Assembly (NCBI GenBank): GCA_951812305.1
Contig: CATOSB010000008.1
Span: 248,001 to 312,000 of the forward strand
Origin: an uncultured Paracoccaceae bacterium
Lineage (GTDB): Bacteria > Pseudomonadota > Alphaproteobacteria > Rhodobacterales > Rhodobacteraceae
DNA length: 64,000 bases
Direction of reading: 5' to 3'
The notes under the pieces were generated by a model, which did not search any database, had not been told where the DNA came from, and saw only the letters and a program-made list of their open reading frames with translations. Position 1 is the stretch's first letter. The number at the start of each line of letters is the position of its first letter. A program made the position numbers and the translations under genes. Shown one piece after another: positions 18,035-27,615 of this stretch.

Positions 18035-19813
18035 ATGGGTATTGCAGCGATGTTCGGCCCCAATGGCGGGGCAATACTGACGCTGATCGTCGTTTTGGGC
18101 ATGTTCACGCTGTTCGTTCGCGAGGTTTTCCCGCCCGAGGTCACAGCAATCGCCGGGGCGGGCGCGCTTCTCGCACTTGGCGTATTGCCCTACGAAGATG
18201 CCCGCCATGTTCTGTCAAACCCCGCACCGTGGACCATCGCGGCCATGTTCATCGTGATGGGCGCACTGGTGCGCACCGGCGCGTTGGAATGGTTTACCCG
18301 GCTGGCCGAGGCGCAGGCTGATACCAACCCGAAACTCGCCATTGCCGGGTTGATGGCGCTGGTGATTGTCGCGTCGGCCTTCGTCAACAACACACCTGTC
18401 GTCGTGGTGATGATCCCGGTCTTCGTGCAACTGGCAACAAAGATTGGCATTTCGCCCAGCAAGATCCTGATCCCGCTGTCTTATGCCGCGATCCTTGGCG
18501 GCACATGCACGTTGATCGGCACCTCAACCAACCTTCTGGTCGATGGCGTTGCACGCGCCAGCGGGATGGAGGCATTCACCATCTTCGAGGTTACTCCACT
18601 GGCAGTTGTCCTCGTCGCCTGGGGGATGTTGTACTTGTGGTTGATTGCACCGCGCCTGCTGCCGGACCGCGCCAGCATGACGGCCCTTTTGGGCGGTGGT
18701 AAGAAGATGAAATTCTTTACCGAAGCAATGATCCCGCCGGAATCTTCCTTGATCGGACAAGCGGCGCGGTCTGTCGCCCTTTTCAAGCGCGATGGTGTGC
18801 GGCTGGTCGATGTCGTGCGTGGTGATGCATCGCTGCGCCGTGATTTGAAAAATGTCGAATTGCAGGCCGGTGACCGGGTGATCCTGCGCACACAGATGAC
18901 TGAGCTATTGGGCCTGCAACGCGACAAATCCCTGCGCAGTGTCGATCAGGTTTCTGCCGTGGCCACAGAAACGGTCGAGGCGCTGATCACGCCACGCTGC
19001 AAGATGGTCGGCCAAACGCTCGGCCAGCTGCGGCTGCGCCGCCGCTATGGGGTCTACCCATTGGCCGTTCACCGGCGCGACCAGAACATCAGCGGCCAAC
19101 TGGACGATCTGCGCCTCGAAGTCGGCGACACGTTGCTGCTGGAGGGCGCCGCAGAGGACATCCAGCGGCTGGCGCAGGACATGGTCATGATGGATGTCAG
19201 CAAACCCGCCGAACGCGCCTATCGCCGCAGTCACGCACCCGTGGCGCTTTTGGCGCTTGCCGGGATCGTGGCGTTGGCGGCATTCGGCATTGCGCCCATC
19301 CTGCTGTTGGCGGTTTTGGCGATGGCCGTCATCTTTGTGACCCGGTGCATCGATGCGGATGAGGCGTTCGGCTTTGTCGATGGGCGGCTTCTGGCGCTGA
19401 TCTTCGCGATGCTCGCGGTCGCAACGGCGCTGGAAACCTCAGGTGCCATCGAACTGATCGTCCACGCACTGGCCCCGCAGATCGCGGGCCTGCCGCCGTT
19501 CCTGATCGTTTGGGCGATCTATCTGCTGACCTCGGTTCTGAGTGAGTTGATCAACCACGCGGTTGCCGTTGTCGTCACTCCGGTTGCCATTGGTCTGGCG
19601 GTATCACTGGGCGTCGATCCCCGCCCGTTGGTCATCGCCGTGATGGTCGCCGCCAGCGCCACATTCGCCACGCCGATCAGCTATCAGACCAACATGATGG
19701 TTTTTGGCCCCGGCGGGTACAAGTTCACTGATTTCCTGCGCGTCGGCATTCCGCTCAACCTTTCTGTGGGTGTCCTTGCATCGGCTTTGATCCCGCTACT
19801 TTGGCCGCTTTAG
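18035..19813 (+). CDS. SLC13-type permease with RCK (TrkA-C) domains
   Basis: A 592-residue protein. It has an N-terminal membrane half (to ~190), a cytosolic middle (~205-395) with two TrkA-C-like units containing LQAGDRVILRTQ and LEVGDTLLLEGA, and a C-terminal membrane half. The re-entrant loop motif ILGGTCTLIGTSTNLLVDG and FVNNTPVVVVMIPVF are those of divalent anion:Na+ symporters. Such RCK-containing members transport dicarboxylates or inorganic anions such as sulfate. The ATG at 18035 follows the EamA stop by 13 bases; an earlier frame start at 17741 lies inside that gene and is rejected. Confidence 0.85.
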   Translation: MGIAAMFGPNGGAILTLIVVLGMFTLFVREVFPPEVTAIAGAGALLALGVLPYEDARHVLSNPAPWTIAAMFIVMGALVRTGALEWFTRLAEAQADTNPKLAIAGLMALVIVASAFVNNTPVVVVMIPVFVQLATKIGISPSKILIPLSYAAILGGTCTLIGTSTNLLVDGVARASGMEAFTIFEVTPLAVVLVAWGMLYLWLIAPRLLPDRASMTALLGGGKKMKFFTEAMIPPESSLIGQAARSVALFKRDGVRLVDVVRGDASLRRDLKNVELQAGDRVILRTQMTELLGLQRDKSLRSVDQVSAVATETVEALITPRCKMVGQTLGQLRLRRRYGVYPLAVHRRDQNISGQLDDLRLEVGDTLLLEGAAEDIQRLAQDMVMMDVSKPAERAYRRSHAPVALLALAGIVALAAFGIAPILLLAVLAMAVIFVTRCIDADEAFGFVDGRLLALIFAMLAVATALETSGAIELIVHALAPQIAGLPPFLIVWAIYLLTSVLSELINHAVAVVVTPVAIGLAVSLGVDPRPLVIAVMVAASATFATPISYQTNMMVFGPGGYKFTDFLRVGIPLNLSVGVLASALIPLLWPL

Positions 19814-19946
19814 GACAATTCAACAGAACTTTGGCGCTTATGGTTTTATGCGGACATCGCAGCCTCGCGCCCTTTGCGCAACATGACTCTTGATTTACGA
19901 TTATCCGCTTCAGGCCAAACTCAGTCTGGACGTCCGAACTGACTAA

Positions 19947-21115
19947 TACCAACGGCTTGATCAATTGACCGTTGCCCATTCTCTGGTCGTTATTGAGGTT
20001 ATGCGCTGCGGGTCATTTTCGAAGAAGTTCCAGGCGTCTGCGCATTTGTCGAGGATCTGCTCGTAGGTATCGAACACGGTGATGGCCAGCTTGTTGGAGC
20101 GCAGATAGGCCCAGACATTTTCCATCGGGTTGAGTTCGGGCGCATAGGGGGGCAGCTTCAGGAGCGTTATGTTGTCTGGCACCAAGAGCCCCTTGGCTCC
20201 GTGCCACCCCGCGCCATCTGTGACCAGGAGCGCATGAGAACCGGGTGCGATTGTTTTTGAGACCTCGTCGAGATGCAGGCCCATCGCCTCTGTGTTAACA
20301 TAAGGCAGGATCAGCCCAGCTGCGGCACCACGTGCCGGACAGGCAGCGCCAAATACGTAGCTCCATTTGTAGCGGGTATCCCGGGGCGCACGTGGGCGGG
20401 TTCCCCGCTTCGCCCAGACACGGGTGAGTGTTCCCTGCTGGCCCACCCGTGCTTCGTCCTGGAACCATATTTCCAGTGGCTTTCCTTTCGCCCGTTCAGT
20501 CAAAATGTCGGCTACGATGCTGGCAAAGTTTTTTTTAAATGCAGTCTGTGCCACTGGGTCGGCGTTGGGATGTTCGGGGCGGACCGACAGCCTGCGAAAG
20601 CCCAGTTGAACCAAATAACTACCTACTGTGCGTTCGTGGAGCTTGATCTCGAACTCCGCCTCAATGCGCCGGGCAAGATCGGCGCGACGCCAGCGAACCA
20701 CACCATCGCGGGCCGGATCAGGGCCAGCCTCCACCCAGACCGCAAGCTGCGCTATCTGCTCCGGCGACAATCGAGGTTTCGCGCCGCCACCCCCACGATC
20801 TGACAGCCCGTCAGGACCTTCGACATTGTATCGATGGACCCAGTCTCGAAGGGTTTGGCGATCCATCCCGCAACTCTGGGCAGCAACCTTGCGCGACGAC
20901 CCTTCAAGCACCAGAGCAATCGCCAAAAGCCGACGTGCTACTTTGCCGTTCGACGCGCGACCGGCTAAAGCGCGCAACTCGTGCACCGTGAAATCATCGC
21001 GCAAAACCGGAACCGCGGCACCCATATCTCCCTCCCTCTCTGGACAGAAACAGTGAGTCACATACCGAACAATTTGGGAATCCAAAAAGCGAGTCAAATC
21101 ATCCCGCCGTTGGTA
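19947..21115 (-). mobile_element. IS630-family element C (1169 bp, intact)
   Basis: Ends read TACCAACGGC at 19947 and, inward from the other side, TACCAACGGC at 21115; similarity continues less perfectly for ~25 bases. TAA directly precedes the left end (19944-19946) and follows the right end (21116-21118). It holds one transposase gene. It is related to but clearly distinct from the two identical IS630 copies at 29.9 and 48.8 kb, yet has the same length of 1169 bp. It sits in the convergent gap between the SLC13 permease and a DMT permease and breaks no recognisable gene. Confidence 0.88.
19961..21025 (-). CDS. IS630-family transposase, single fused frame
   Basis: A 354-residue protein: an N-terminal helix-turn-helix pair (CGMDRQTLRDWVHRYN near residues 50-65) and a DDE domain with WFQDEARVG (first Asp), LLVTDGAGWHGA (second Asp) and LPPYAPELNPMENVW (Glu). 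The start at 21025 has GGAGGGAG just upstream; a longer frame to 21097 is rejected. At the position where the other IS630 copies carry seven A and a frameshift, this gene has eight A (20529-20536 on the complement), which keeps F-K-K-N-F in one frame. Confidence 0.92.
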   Translation of the reverse strand: MGAAVPVLRDDFTVHELRALAGRASNGKVARRLLAIALVLEGSSRKVAAQSCGMDRQTLRDWVHRYNVEGPDGLSDRGGGGAKPRLSPEQIAQLAVWVEAGPDPARDGVVRWRRADLARRIEAEFEIKLHERTVGSYLVQLGFRRLSVRPEHPNADPVAQTAFKKNFASIVADILTERAKGKPLEIWFQDEARVGQQGTLTRVWAKRGTRPRAPRDTRYKWSYVFGAACPARGAAAGLILPYVNTEAMGLHLDEVSKTIAPGSHALLVTDGAGWHGAKGLLVPDNITLLKLPPYAPELNPMENVWAYLRSNKLAITVFDTYEQILDKCADAWNFFENDPQRITSITTREWATVN

Positions 21116-21124
21116 TAATTGGCC

Positions 21125-22033
21125 CTAAAGCTTTGTCGCCACCACCGGCGGTGTCACGGCACGACGGCGCAACACGGCCTCGCGCCATGCGATGAAGCTG
21201 ACCGAACCGATAATCACAGTTCCGCCAAACAATACCCAGCCATCGACGGGTTCCGAAAAAACAATCGCGCCCAGCATGGTGGCCCATATCAGTTGCAGGA
21301 ACGTGACCGGTTGAGTCACCGCCACCGGCGCGGCGCTGAGCGCCAGTGTCATGGTGTAATGACCAGCGGTCGCAAGTGCCGCGACAAGGAATAACCACGC
21401 GACCTGTTCCGGTGTCGGCCAGACCCAGACGGCAATCGCGAACGGGGCCAGCACGATGGTCACGATAATCGACAGCCAGCCCACAACCACGCCGGCTGGT
21501 GCCCGGTCGGCCATGATTTTGGCGATCAGGTAGGAACAGGTGAATAACAGCCCGTTGGTCAGCATTGCGAAATGCCCGCCAGATATTTCGCGAATGCCGG
21601 GCCGCAGGATTACCATTGCGCCGGCGAGCGCGATAATGACGGCGATGATGCGACGAGCGGCAAGGCGCTCTTTCAACACGAAAGTGGCAGCAATTGTGAC
21701 AAAGATCGGGGTCAGATACCCGATGGACACAACCTCGGCGATGGGGATCTGCGTCATCGCGTAAAACCAGAGCATCACGCCAAACGCGTGGGTCACGCCG
21801 CGAAGTGTAAACAAACCCAATGCGTTACGGTTCATGCCCGCACGTATCATCGGTCGGATCATCGGGATCAGGAACACCAGCCCGAACAGATAGCGCAGAA
21901 ACGCCGCCTCCGGCGCTGGAATGCCGTCGCCGATGAATTTGACTGTCGCCGTAACTCCCACGAACAACAGCCCCGTTGTCAGCATCCAACCGATGGCGAC
22001 CAAGGGCCTGTTATTTCGGGCTGTTTCCGTCAT
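21125..22033 (-). CDS. EamA-family (DMT superfamily) permease
   Basis: A 302-residue inner membrane protein with ten predicted helices. The first half holds VTATVKFIGDGIPAPEAAFLRY and VVSIGYLTPIFVTIAA; the second EamA repeat includes VAVTQPVTFLQLIWATMLGA and ends with a short basic tail. This pattern resembles S-adenosylmethionine/amino-acid-metabolite exporters of alphaproteobacteria, but the substrate is not certain. The ATG at 22033 (MTETARNNRP) is chosen over a far upstream frame start inside the LysE gene. The stop lies only 10 bases from IS630-C. Confidence 0.85.
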   Translation of the reverse strand: MTETARNNRPLVAIGWMLTTGLLFVGVTATVKFIGDGIPAPEAAFLRYLFGLVFLIPMIRPMIRAGMNRNALGLFTLRGVTHAFGVMLWFYAMTQIPIAEVVSIGYLTPIFVTIAATFVLKERLAARRIIAVIIALAGAMVILRPGIREISGGHFAMLTNGLLFTCSYLIAKIMADRAPAGVVVGWLSIIVTIVLAPFAIAVWVWPTPEQVAWLFLVAALATAGHYTMTLALSAAPVAVTQPVTFLQLIWATMLGAIVFSEPVDGWVLFGGTVIIGSVSFIAWREAVLRRRAVTPPVVATKL

Positions 22034-22071
22034 GCGCGATCTAGAACTGATCGCGCGCGCAGCGACAAGGA

Positions 22072-22674
22072 CTATCCAAGAATGAGCTTTGCGGCAATTG
22101 CCCACATCGTTATACCAACGACGACCTCGAGAATGCGCCACGACGATGGTTTGGCGAAAAACGGTCGCAGCAACGCCGCGCCGTAACCCAGCGAGAAAAA
22201 GAACGTGAACGATGAAATGACAGCCCCGGTTCCGAATGCAAATTGATGGCCGGGATATTGCGTTGACACCGAGCCGAGCAGCAAAACTGTATCCAGATAG
22301 ACATGCGGGTTCAGCCATGTCAGCGCGAGGCAGGTCAACAGGGCGACACGTAAAGATCCAACTGCCTTTGCGGTCGGATCCAGCGCCCCGGAGGATTTCA
22401 ACGCAGAACGAAAGGACAGCGCGCCGTAGACGATCAGAAACGCCGCGCCTGCCCATTTCATGACTGGTGCCAGCGCAGGGATCGCCTCGTTCAGAACCGC
22501 AAAGCCGGACACGCCGACCACAATCAGTAAGGCGTCGCTGACCGCGCAGGCCAGACAAACCGCAAAGACATGATGCCCCCGCAAACCCTGCCGCAAAACA
22601 AATGCGTTTTGTGCGCCGATTGCGAGGATCAGTGAAAAGCCAAGCGCGAATCCGGCGATTGCCGCTGCGAACAT
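22072..22674 (-). CDS. LysE/ArgO-family amino acid exporter
   Basis: A 200-residue inner membrane protein with about six helices. The N-terminal FALGFSLILAIGAQNAFVLRQG carries the family motif GAQNxFVLRQG, and ALTWLNPHVYLDTVLLLG is the conserved central segment. Relatives export lysine or arginine. No lysG/argP regulator is adjacent. It is divergent from an MFS gene with ~120 bases between the starts; no clear promoter boxes were found there. A longer frame to 23202 overlaps the MFS gene and is rejected. Confidence 0.9.
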   Translation of the reverse strand: MFAAAIAGFALGFSLILAIGAQNAFVLRQGLRGHHVFAVCLACAVSDALLIVVGVSGFAVLNEAIPALAPVMKWAGAAFLIVYGALSFRSALKSSGALDPTAKAVGSLRVALLTCLALTWLNPHVYLDTVLLLGSVSTQYPGHQFAFGTGAVISSFTFFFSLGYGAALLRPFFAKPSSWRILEVVVGITMWAIAAKLILG

Positions 22675-22792
22675 ACAGATATTCCCTTCAACGGCCCGTC
22701 CTATACCCGTCACTGTCAGGCGCGCAAGCGTCTGTCGACATTGCGTTTTAAAGCTGTCATCACCGCTTGGATAATCACGAAAGACCGCGCCG

Positions 22793-23959
22793 GTGAAAGA
22801 CCCCAGATATTCCGTTGTTGCCGGTGCCTGCCTGACGCAATTCACGGTGATTGGGTTCCTGTTCGGGTTCGGGGTGTTCTTCGCAGAACTGGAACGCAGC
22901 CTTGGATGGTCGCGCACGATGCTGTCTTTCGGGACATCGCTTGCCTTTCTGGCGATGGGGACATTTGCAATTGTTGCGGGTCGACTGAATGATCGCTTTG
23001 GCCCACGCATCGTGTTGACCGCGGCGGGGCTGTCATACGGCACGGGCATCGTGCTGATGAGCATGGTTGGTGCGCCCTGGCAGTATTTTCTGCTGTTTGG
23101 CACGCTGATCGGGGCCGGGTTCGCGGCGCATGATGTTGTGACGCTGTCAACCATTGCAGGGTGGTTCGACAAACGCCGTGGGATCATGACCGGCATCGTC
23201 AAAACCGGTACTGCACTTGGGCAGGTTGCAGTGCCACCAGTGGCAGCGGCACTGATACTCGCTTATGGCTGGCGGCCCGCAATGCTGATCATTGGGTTAA
23301 TCGCAGGTGTTATTCTGGTTTTGGCGGCCCAGTTGATGCGACGGCCAGAACCGGCGGACCACCCAGAGGCGGTTGCCCGGTCCGGCCAAAGCTATACCGA
23401 GGCACGGCGCACACGCGTATTCTGGATGATCTGTGCCATGCAGTTCCTGTTCTTCCCGACGTTGATGACAGTGCCGACGCATCTGGCCGTGCATGGGCAG
23501 GATCTGGGCATGTCGCCCGAGACTTCGGCGCTTTTGCTGTCGCTGATGGGCGCGGCAAGCATCGCCGGGCGGTTGGCCATTGGCGGGATTGCCGACAGGT
23601 TCGGGGGCCGGGCGGCGTATTCCGTCGCTCTTTTGGGTTTGGGGATCAGCCTTCTGGGCCTGACGGTGATCACCGGCCACGCAGCTTTGTTCGCAAATAC
23701 AATCCTTTACGGGTTTGCGCACGGGGCGCTGTTTGTCGTCGTTTCACCCACGGTTTCGCGTTATTTCGGGATGCGCGCGCATGGGGCGATTTTCGGGATG
23801 GTGGTGTTCTTCGGCACGATTGGCGGCAGCGTCGGGCCAACGCTGGCGGGCTGGGTGTATGACACCTGGGGCAGTTACAACCCGGCCTTCATCACGCTGG
23901 CCGCGGCGACAGGGCTGGCTATTGTGATTGCGCAGATATTGCCGAAGATCGAACGCTGA
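22793..23959 (+). CDS. MFS transporter
   Basis: A 388-residue membrane protein with twelve predicted helices. Between helices 2 and 3 is the MFS loop GRLNDRFGPRIV, repeated in the second half as GGIADRFGGRAAY. The pattern (helix 1 FTVIGFLFGFGVFFAELE, then SLGWSRTMLS) resembles monocarboxylate/oxalate-formate-type MFS members. It starts with GTG. It is divergent from the LysE gene and convergent with the heme protein gene, whose stop is 7 bases away. Substrate not known. Confidence 0.85.
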   Translation: MKDPRYSVVAGACLTQFTVIGFLFGFGVFFAELERSLGWSRTMLSFGTSLAFLAMGTFAIVAGRLNDRFGPRIVLTAAGLSYGTGIVLMSMVGAPWQYFLLFGTLIGAGFAAHDVVTLSTIAGWFDKRRGIMTGIVKTGTALGQVAVPPVAAALILAYGWRPAMLIIGLIAGVILVLAAQLMRRPEPADHPEAVARSGQSYTEARRTRVFWMICAMQFLFFPTLMTVPTHLAVHGQDLGMSPETSALLLSLMGAASIAGRLAIGGIADRFGGRAAYSVALLGLGISLLGLTVITGHAALFANTILYGFAHGALFVVVSPTVSRYFGMRAHGAIFGMVVFFGTIGGSVGPTLAGWVYDTWGSYNPAFITLAAATGLAIVIAQILPKIER

Positions 23960-23966
23960 CGGTCGG

Positions 23967-25154
23967 CTATTTTGCGTGGAACGCAATCGGCCACATGAAA
24001 TCCAAAGGAATGAATCCATCGCCAAGGTAAAGCGGCAGTTGGGACTTGTCCGGATTCGGCCCGTAATACTGCGGCGTCAATGCACCGGTCGGAACCGTAA
24101 ACGGAAAGTAGGTTTCGGTCGTTGGATTGATCGCGGCCGTGGCGTGGCAGGAATGACAGGAGGCTTCGAAATGCCGCCAGTATTCGGGTTGCGCCGTATT
24201 GGGCGCGCCCGCGAAATCTTCCATATCCGTATGGCCAAGGATCACCGGCGTTTCACCGGCGCCATCGACAGTGTATCTGATCTGTGTGCCGTTCGGCGCG
24301 TAGTTTTCAAAACCGAAATCCGCAATCCCGCCTTCCGACAGAATTTCCGCTATTGCCCCGTCCGTTAGAGGCGCGCGTTGGGTGATGAAAGACTCTCGCA
24401 CATGTCCAACACCGGGATTGTCGTTGAATTCAAACGTGGTCCAGAACCAGCTTGGGTTTTCAGAATAAAACAGATCAGTGCCTGATGGCGCGGGCTGCAT
24501 CTTGGCCATGATGTGGATCCCCCGCCACCAATAGGCGCCCGATGCGAATTCGAATGTCAAAGCGCCGTCCGGGGCGGCGCCGCCTTCGGGAACGCGCAAC
24601 CAGGAGGCTTTGATTTCAAGCGACCCGACCGGCATTTGCACGTCGTTCCCGGCCCTGACATAGGCGAGAACGCCATCCTTGGTGTTCAGACCGGCGGTTT
24701 GGGTGATGTAGTCGAAGCCGACCTCGTTGCGCGTCACCTCTTCGTTTGCGGCATCGGGGTCATTCATCGAGATGTTGCCGGCCAGCAGCTTTTTGTCGGT
24801 CACCGGTTGCAGGTCATCGCGGTTAACCTCGTTGAAGTCAAAGTTTGGATTGTCACCGAATGTGTCGCCATCGGAGGGCCATGCCATCCAGACCGGAACA
24901 CGACCCGACGCGGACACGCCGCCCTGATCCGCGATCAATTGATCGACGCGGGTGAAGAACATCCAGGCAAGGATTTCGCGGTCTTCGATGGTGCCATTGA
25001 ACGCCATGTGGACGCAATCGGCGGCGAATTGTTCATCAGATTTGGTTAACCAGTCAGGGGACTTGCAGGAGTTACCGGACTGGGACCACGCTGCCGACGA
25101 CAGGGCTGCGGCAGCGACAAAGGATAAAGTGGCGACGCGGAAGTTGACGGGCAT
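23967..25154 (-). CDS. Secreted protein with one c-type heme motif
   Basis: A 395-residue exported protein. The signal peptide (1-25) ends SSAAWSQ. A single CHSCH heme-attachment motif lies near residue 347 (ASCHSCHATAAINP), so a periplasmic mono-heme protein is likely. The middle is rich in Asp, Asn and aromatic residues and includes VPVWMAWPSDGDTFG and ENPSWFWTTFEFND. I do not recognise a named family; it resembles uncharacterised proteobacterial cytochrome-like proteins. The ATG at 25154 has GGAG about 10 bases upstream. It is a single gene between the MFS and yebC genes. Confidence 0.75.
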   Translation of the reverse strand: MPVNFRVATLSFVAAAALSSAAWSQSGNSCKSPDWLTKSDEQFAADCVHMAFNGTIEDREILAWMFFTRVDQLIADQGGVSASGRVPVWMAWPSDGDTFGDNPNFDFNEVNRDDLQPVTDKKLLAGNISMNDPDAANEEVTRNEVGFDYITQTAGLNTKDGVLAYVRAGNDVQMPVGSLEIKASWLRVPEGGAAPDGALTFEFASGAYWWRGIHIMAKMQPAPSGTDLFYSENPSWFWTTFEFNDNPGVGHVRESFITQRAPLTDGAIAEILSEGGIADFGFENYAPNGTQIRYTVDGAGETPVILGHTDMEDFAGAPNTAQPEYWRHFEASCHSCHATAAINPTTETYFPFTVPTGALTPQYYGPNPDKSQLPLYLGDGFIPLDFMWPIAFHAK

Positions 25155-25292
25155 TAAGAAATCTCCGGTTTGAGAAAACGTTCGAAAAATATCGGTGGGC
25201 AAACGCGCGCAGGCGCCCATAATGAAACGTTAGTCGGACTTGTTGAATCGGTCAATCAGAGGATTAGTGGCGGAAAATAATTCACTCTAAAG

Positions 25293-26036
25293 TTAGCCGA
25301 GCTGCTCCATCACCTCGTCGGACACTTCGAAATTCGCCGTCACGCGTTGTACGTCGTCGTCATCTTCCAGAACCTCGATCAGGCGCATGAGTTTTTGCAT
25401 TCCGTCGAGGTCCAACTCGGTCGTTGTGGTGGGTTTCCAGATCAGTTTGGTGGATTCCGCTTCGCCGAGTTCGGCCTCCAACGCGTTCGAGACATCGTTC
25501 AGATCCGTGTCGGCGCAATAGATCGCGTGACCGTCTTCTGAGCTTTCGACATCTTCCGCACCAGCCTCAATCGCGGCCATCATCACGGTGTCTTCGTCGC
25601 CTATGTCCGCCGGATAGAGGATTTCGCCGGTGCGGTCGAACATGAACCCTACCGAGCCGGTTTCGCCGAGGTTGCCGCCGTGCTTGCCGAATGTGGAGCG
25701 CACGGTCGATGCCGTGCGGTTGCGGTTGTCGGTCATCGCCTCGACAATCACCGCGACGCCGCCTGGGCCATAGCCCTCGTACCGGATTTCTTCGTATTCG
25801 TCGCCTTCGCCGGCCACGGATTTCTTGATCGCGCGGTCGATGACATCCTTCGGAACGGATTGCGACTTGGCTTCTTTCACGGCCAGTCGCAGACGCGGAT
25901 TCTTGTCGGGGTCGGGATCGCCCATTTTCGCGGCAACGGTGATTTCCTTGGAGAGCTTGGAGAAAAGCTTGGACCGCGCGGCGTCCTGGCGTCCTTTTCG
26001 GTGTTGGATATTTGCCCATTTGGAATGGCCGGCCAT
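25293..26036 (-). CDS. yebC: YebC/PmpR-family protein
   Basis: A 247-residue cytosolic protein with the invariant start MAGHSKWANIQHRKGRQDAA and the central YEGYGPGGVAVIVE and TVRSTFGKHGGNLGETGSV. The family has been described both as transcriptional regulators and as factors that help ribosomes through proline stretches. It is a monocistronic minus-strand gene. In many bacteria it sits next to ruvC; here it does not. Confidence 0.95.
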   Translation of the reverse strand: MAGHSKWANIQHRKGRQDAARSKLFSKLSKEITVAAKMGDPDPDKNPRLRLAVKEAKSQSVPKDVIDRAIKKSVAGEGDEYEEIRYEGYGPGGVAVIVEAMTDNRNRTASTVRSTFGKHGGNLGETGSVGFMFDRTGEILYPADIGDEDTVMMAAIEAGAEDVESSEDGHAIYCADTDLNDVSNALEAELGEAESTKLIWKPTTTTELDLDGMQKLMRLIEVLEDDDDVQRVTANFEVSDEVMEQLG

Positions 26037-26210
26037 TTGAGGTTCCTCGTGCGTGCGATGTCTTGTTGCGCCGCGTTCTATGGCAAGGCGGGCAGGCGGG
26101 GCAAGACCTGTGGTTGGGTTGTGCCTGGTGGAAGCCTGACCGGGTGCGATTGAGCGTAGCTGGAAATGGCCTTGAGCGGGCGTTCACTCACCTCTCCATC
26201 ACCCAACCTC

Positions 26211-26390
26211 AATGGCGGCCATCGCCTGCCCGTGGGATGGCGATGCAACATCTCAGTGACGCGCTTTATGCCAGCCATGCCCGTGCTAGATCGAAGGCTT
26301 ATGCTTGGCCACACAAAATCGCCAGCCCGCCGGGACGGGCAGGCGATGGCCGGGGCGCTTCGCGCTGTTAACCCGGCTGGGGTGGCATGT
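26211..26390 (-). repeat. Intergenic repeat family A, copy 4 (inverted)
   Basis: Same unit as copies 1 and 3 on the opposite strand: it begins GGCGGCCATCGCCTGCCCGT and ends GCTGTTAACCCGGCTGGGGT. Both arms are present. It fills the gap between yebC and the enolase-superfamily gene. The rest of 26037-26478 shows no gene; the sequence before 26479 contains AGAGGGAA as a possible ribosome binding site. Confidence 0.72.
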
Positions 26391-26478
26391 CAGAACGTTC
26401 GCTTCAAGCCAAAACGTGCCGTTCCGGGCCAGCCGGAAATACGCTAACGTCATCCGGATCAAAGAGGGAATTCAGAAT

Positions 26479-27588
26479 ATGGCACGGATCGAACGGGTGG
26501 CGGTTTCAATGGTGGTTCTGGAGCCGAAGGTGCGCCGCACCGATGCGATCCAATCCTTTGATGCGCAGGAAACGCCGTTGGTGCGGATCACTGATGTCGA
26601 TGGGGCGGAAGGCGTGGGCTACACCTACACCATCGGGCAGGGCGGCCCGGCGATCCTGTCGCTTTTGCGCGAAACGCTGTTGCCGCAGCTGATCGGGCGC
26701 GAGGCCGAGGATATCGGCGGTATCTGGCGCGATCTGTTGTTTTCGACACACGCGACGGCGGTCGGGGCGATCACTTCGCTGGCGTTGGCGGCAATTGACA
26801 CCGCACTTTGGGATTTGCGCTGCAAGCGCGCCAGCTTGCCGCTTCACCGGATGCTCGGCGGGGCGAAGCAATCGGTGCCGGTTTACACGACCGAGGGCGG
26901 ATGGCTGCATATCGAAACCGGGGCGCTGGTCGAGGATGCCTTGGAGGCACAGAGCAAGGGATTTGCAGGCTCGAAGGTCAAGATCGGGCGGCCGCGTCTG
27001 TCCGAGGATCGCGCACGCCTGTCGGCAGTGCGCGAAGCGGTGGGGCCGTCATACGAAATCATGGTTGACGCCAACCAGTCGTTCAATCTGGCCGAGGCGA
27101 CACGGCGTGCGCGGGTCTTGGAGGAACTGGACATTGCCTGGTTTGAAGAGCCGATGCCCGCCGATGACGTGCTGGAACATGCGCGGCTGGCTGCATCGAC
27201 GTCGGTACCGATTGCGGTCGGCGAAAGCATGTACTCGATCAGCCAGTTCAAGGATTATCTGGTCGCCGGCGGCGCCTCGATCGTGCAGGCGGATGTTGCC
27301 CGGATCGGGGGGATTACGCCGTGGATCAAGGTGGCGCACATGGCAGAGGCGTTCAACATACCCATCTGCCCGCACTTCCTGATGGAACTGCACGCGAGCC
27401 TTGTCTGTGCAGTGCCAAATGCGCCGTGGCTGGAATATATTCCGCAGCTTGACGACATAACGACCGAAGGGTTGCGGATCGACGAAGGCCACGCGTGGCC
27501 AAGCGATGCGCCGGGATTGGGGATCGCGTGGGATTTTGAGAAGATTTCGCGGCTGGAGCAGGGGCGCAAGGAAATTGCGCGGACTTAA
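26479..27588 (+). CDS. Mandelate racemase / muconate lactonizing enzyme family protein
   Basis: A 369-residue enolase-superfamily enzyme. The catalytic KxK motif is K166-V-K168; metal ligands are D197 (VDAN), E223 (WFEEP) and E249 (GES); H299 (CPHF) is the opposing base. This Lys/His pair places it in the mandelate racemase subgroup, which includes sugar-acid dehydratases and racemases. It differs from the three enzymes at 45-48.7 kb, which keep a Lys/Lys pair. The ATG at 26479 is chosen over an upstream start inside repeat A. Substrate unknown. Confidence 0.87.
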   Translation: MARIERVAVSMVVLEPKVRRTDAIQSFDAQETPLVRITDVDGAEGVGYTYTIGQGGPAILSLLRETLLPQLIGREAEDIGGIWRDLLFSTHATAVGAITSLALAAIDTALWDLRCKRASLPLHRMLGGAKQSVPVYTTEGGWLHIETGALVEDALEAQSKGFAGSKVKIGRPRLSEDRARLSAVREAVGPSYEIMVDANQSFNLAEATRRARVLEELDIAWFEEPMPADDVLEHARLAASTSVPIAVGESMYSISQFKDYLVAGGASIVQADVARIGGITPWIKVAHMAEAFNIPICPHFLMELHASLVCAVPNAPWLEYIPQLDDITTEGLRIDEGHAWPSDAPGLGIAWDFEKISRLEQGRKEIART

Positions 27589-27615
27589 GGCGGAGGCGTC
27601 AAAAGCTACTGTCCC

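Noticed and set aside
22674..23202. Upstream extension of the LysE frame to 376 codons
   Set aside because: Lies antisense within the MFS gene and adds Pro/Ser-rich residues before the family-typical first helix.
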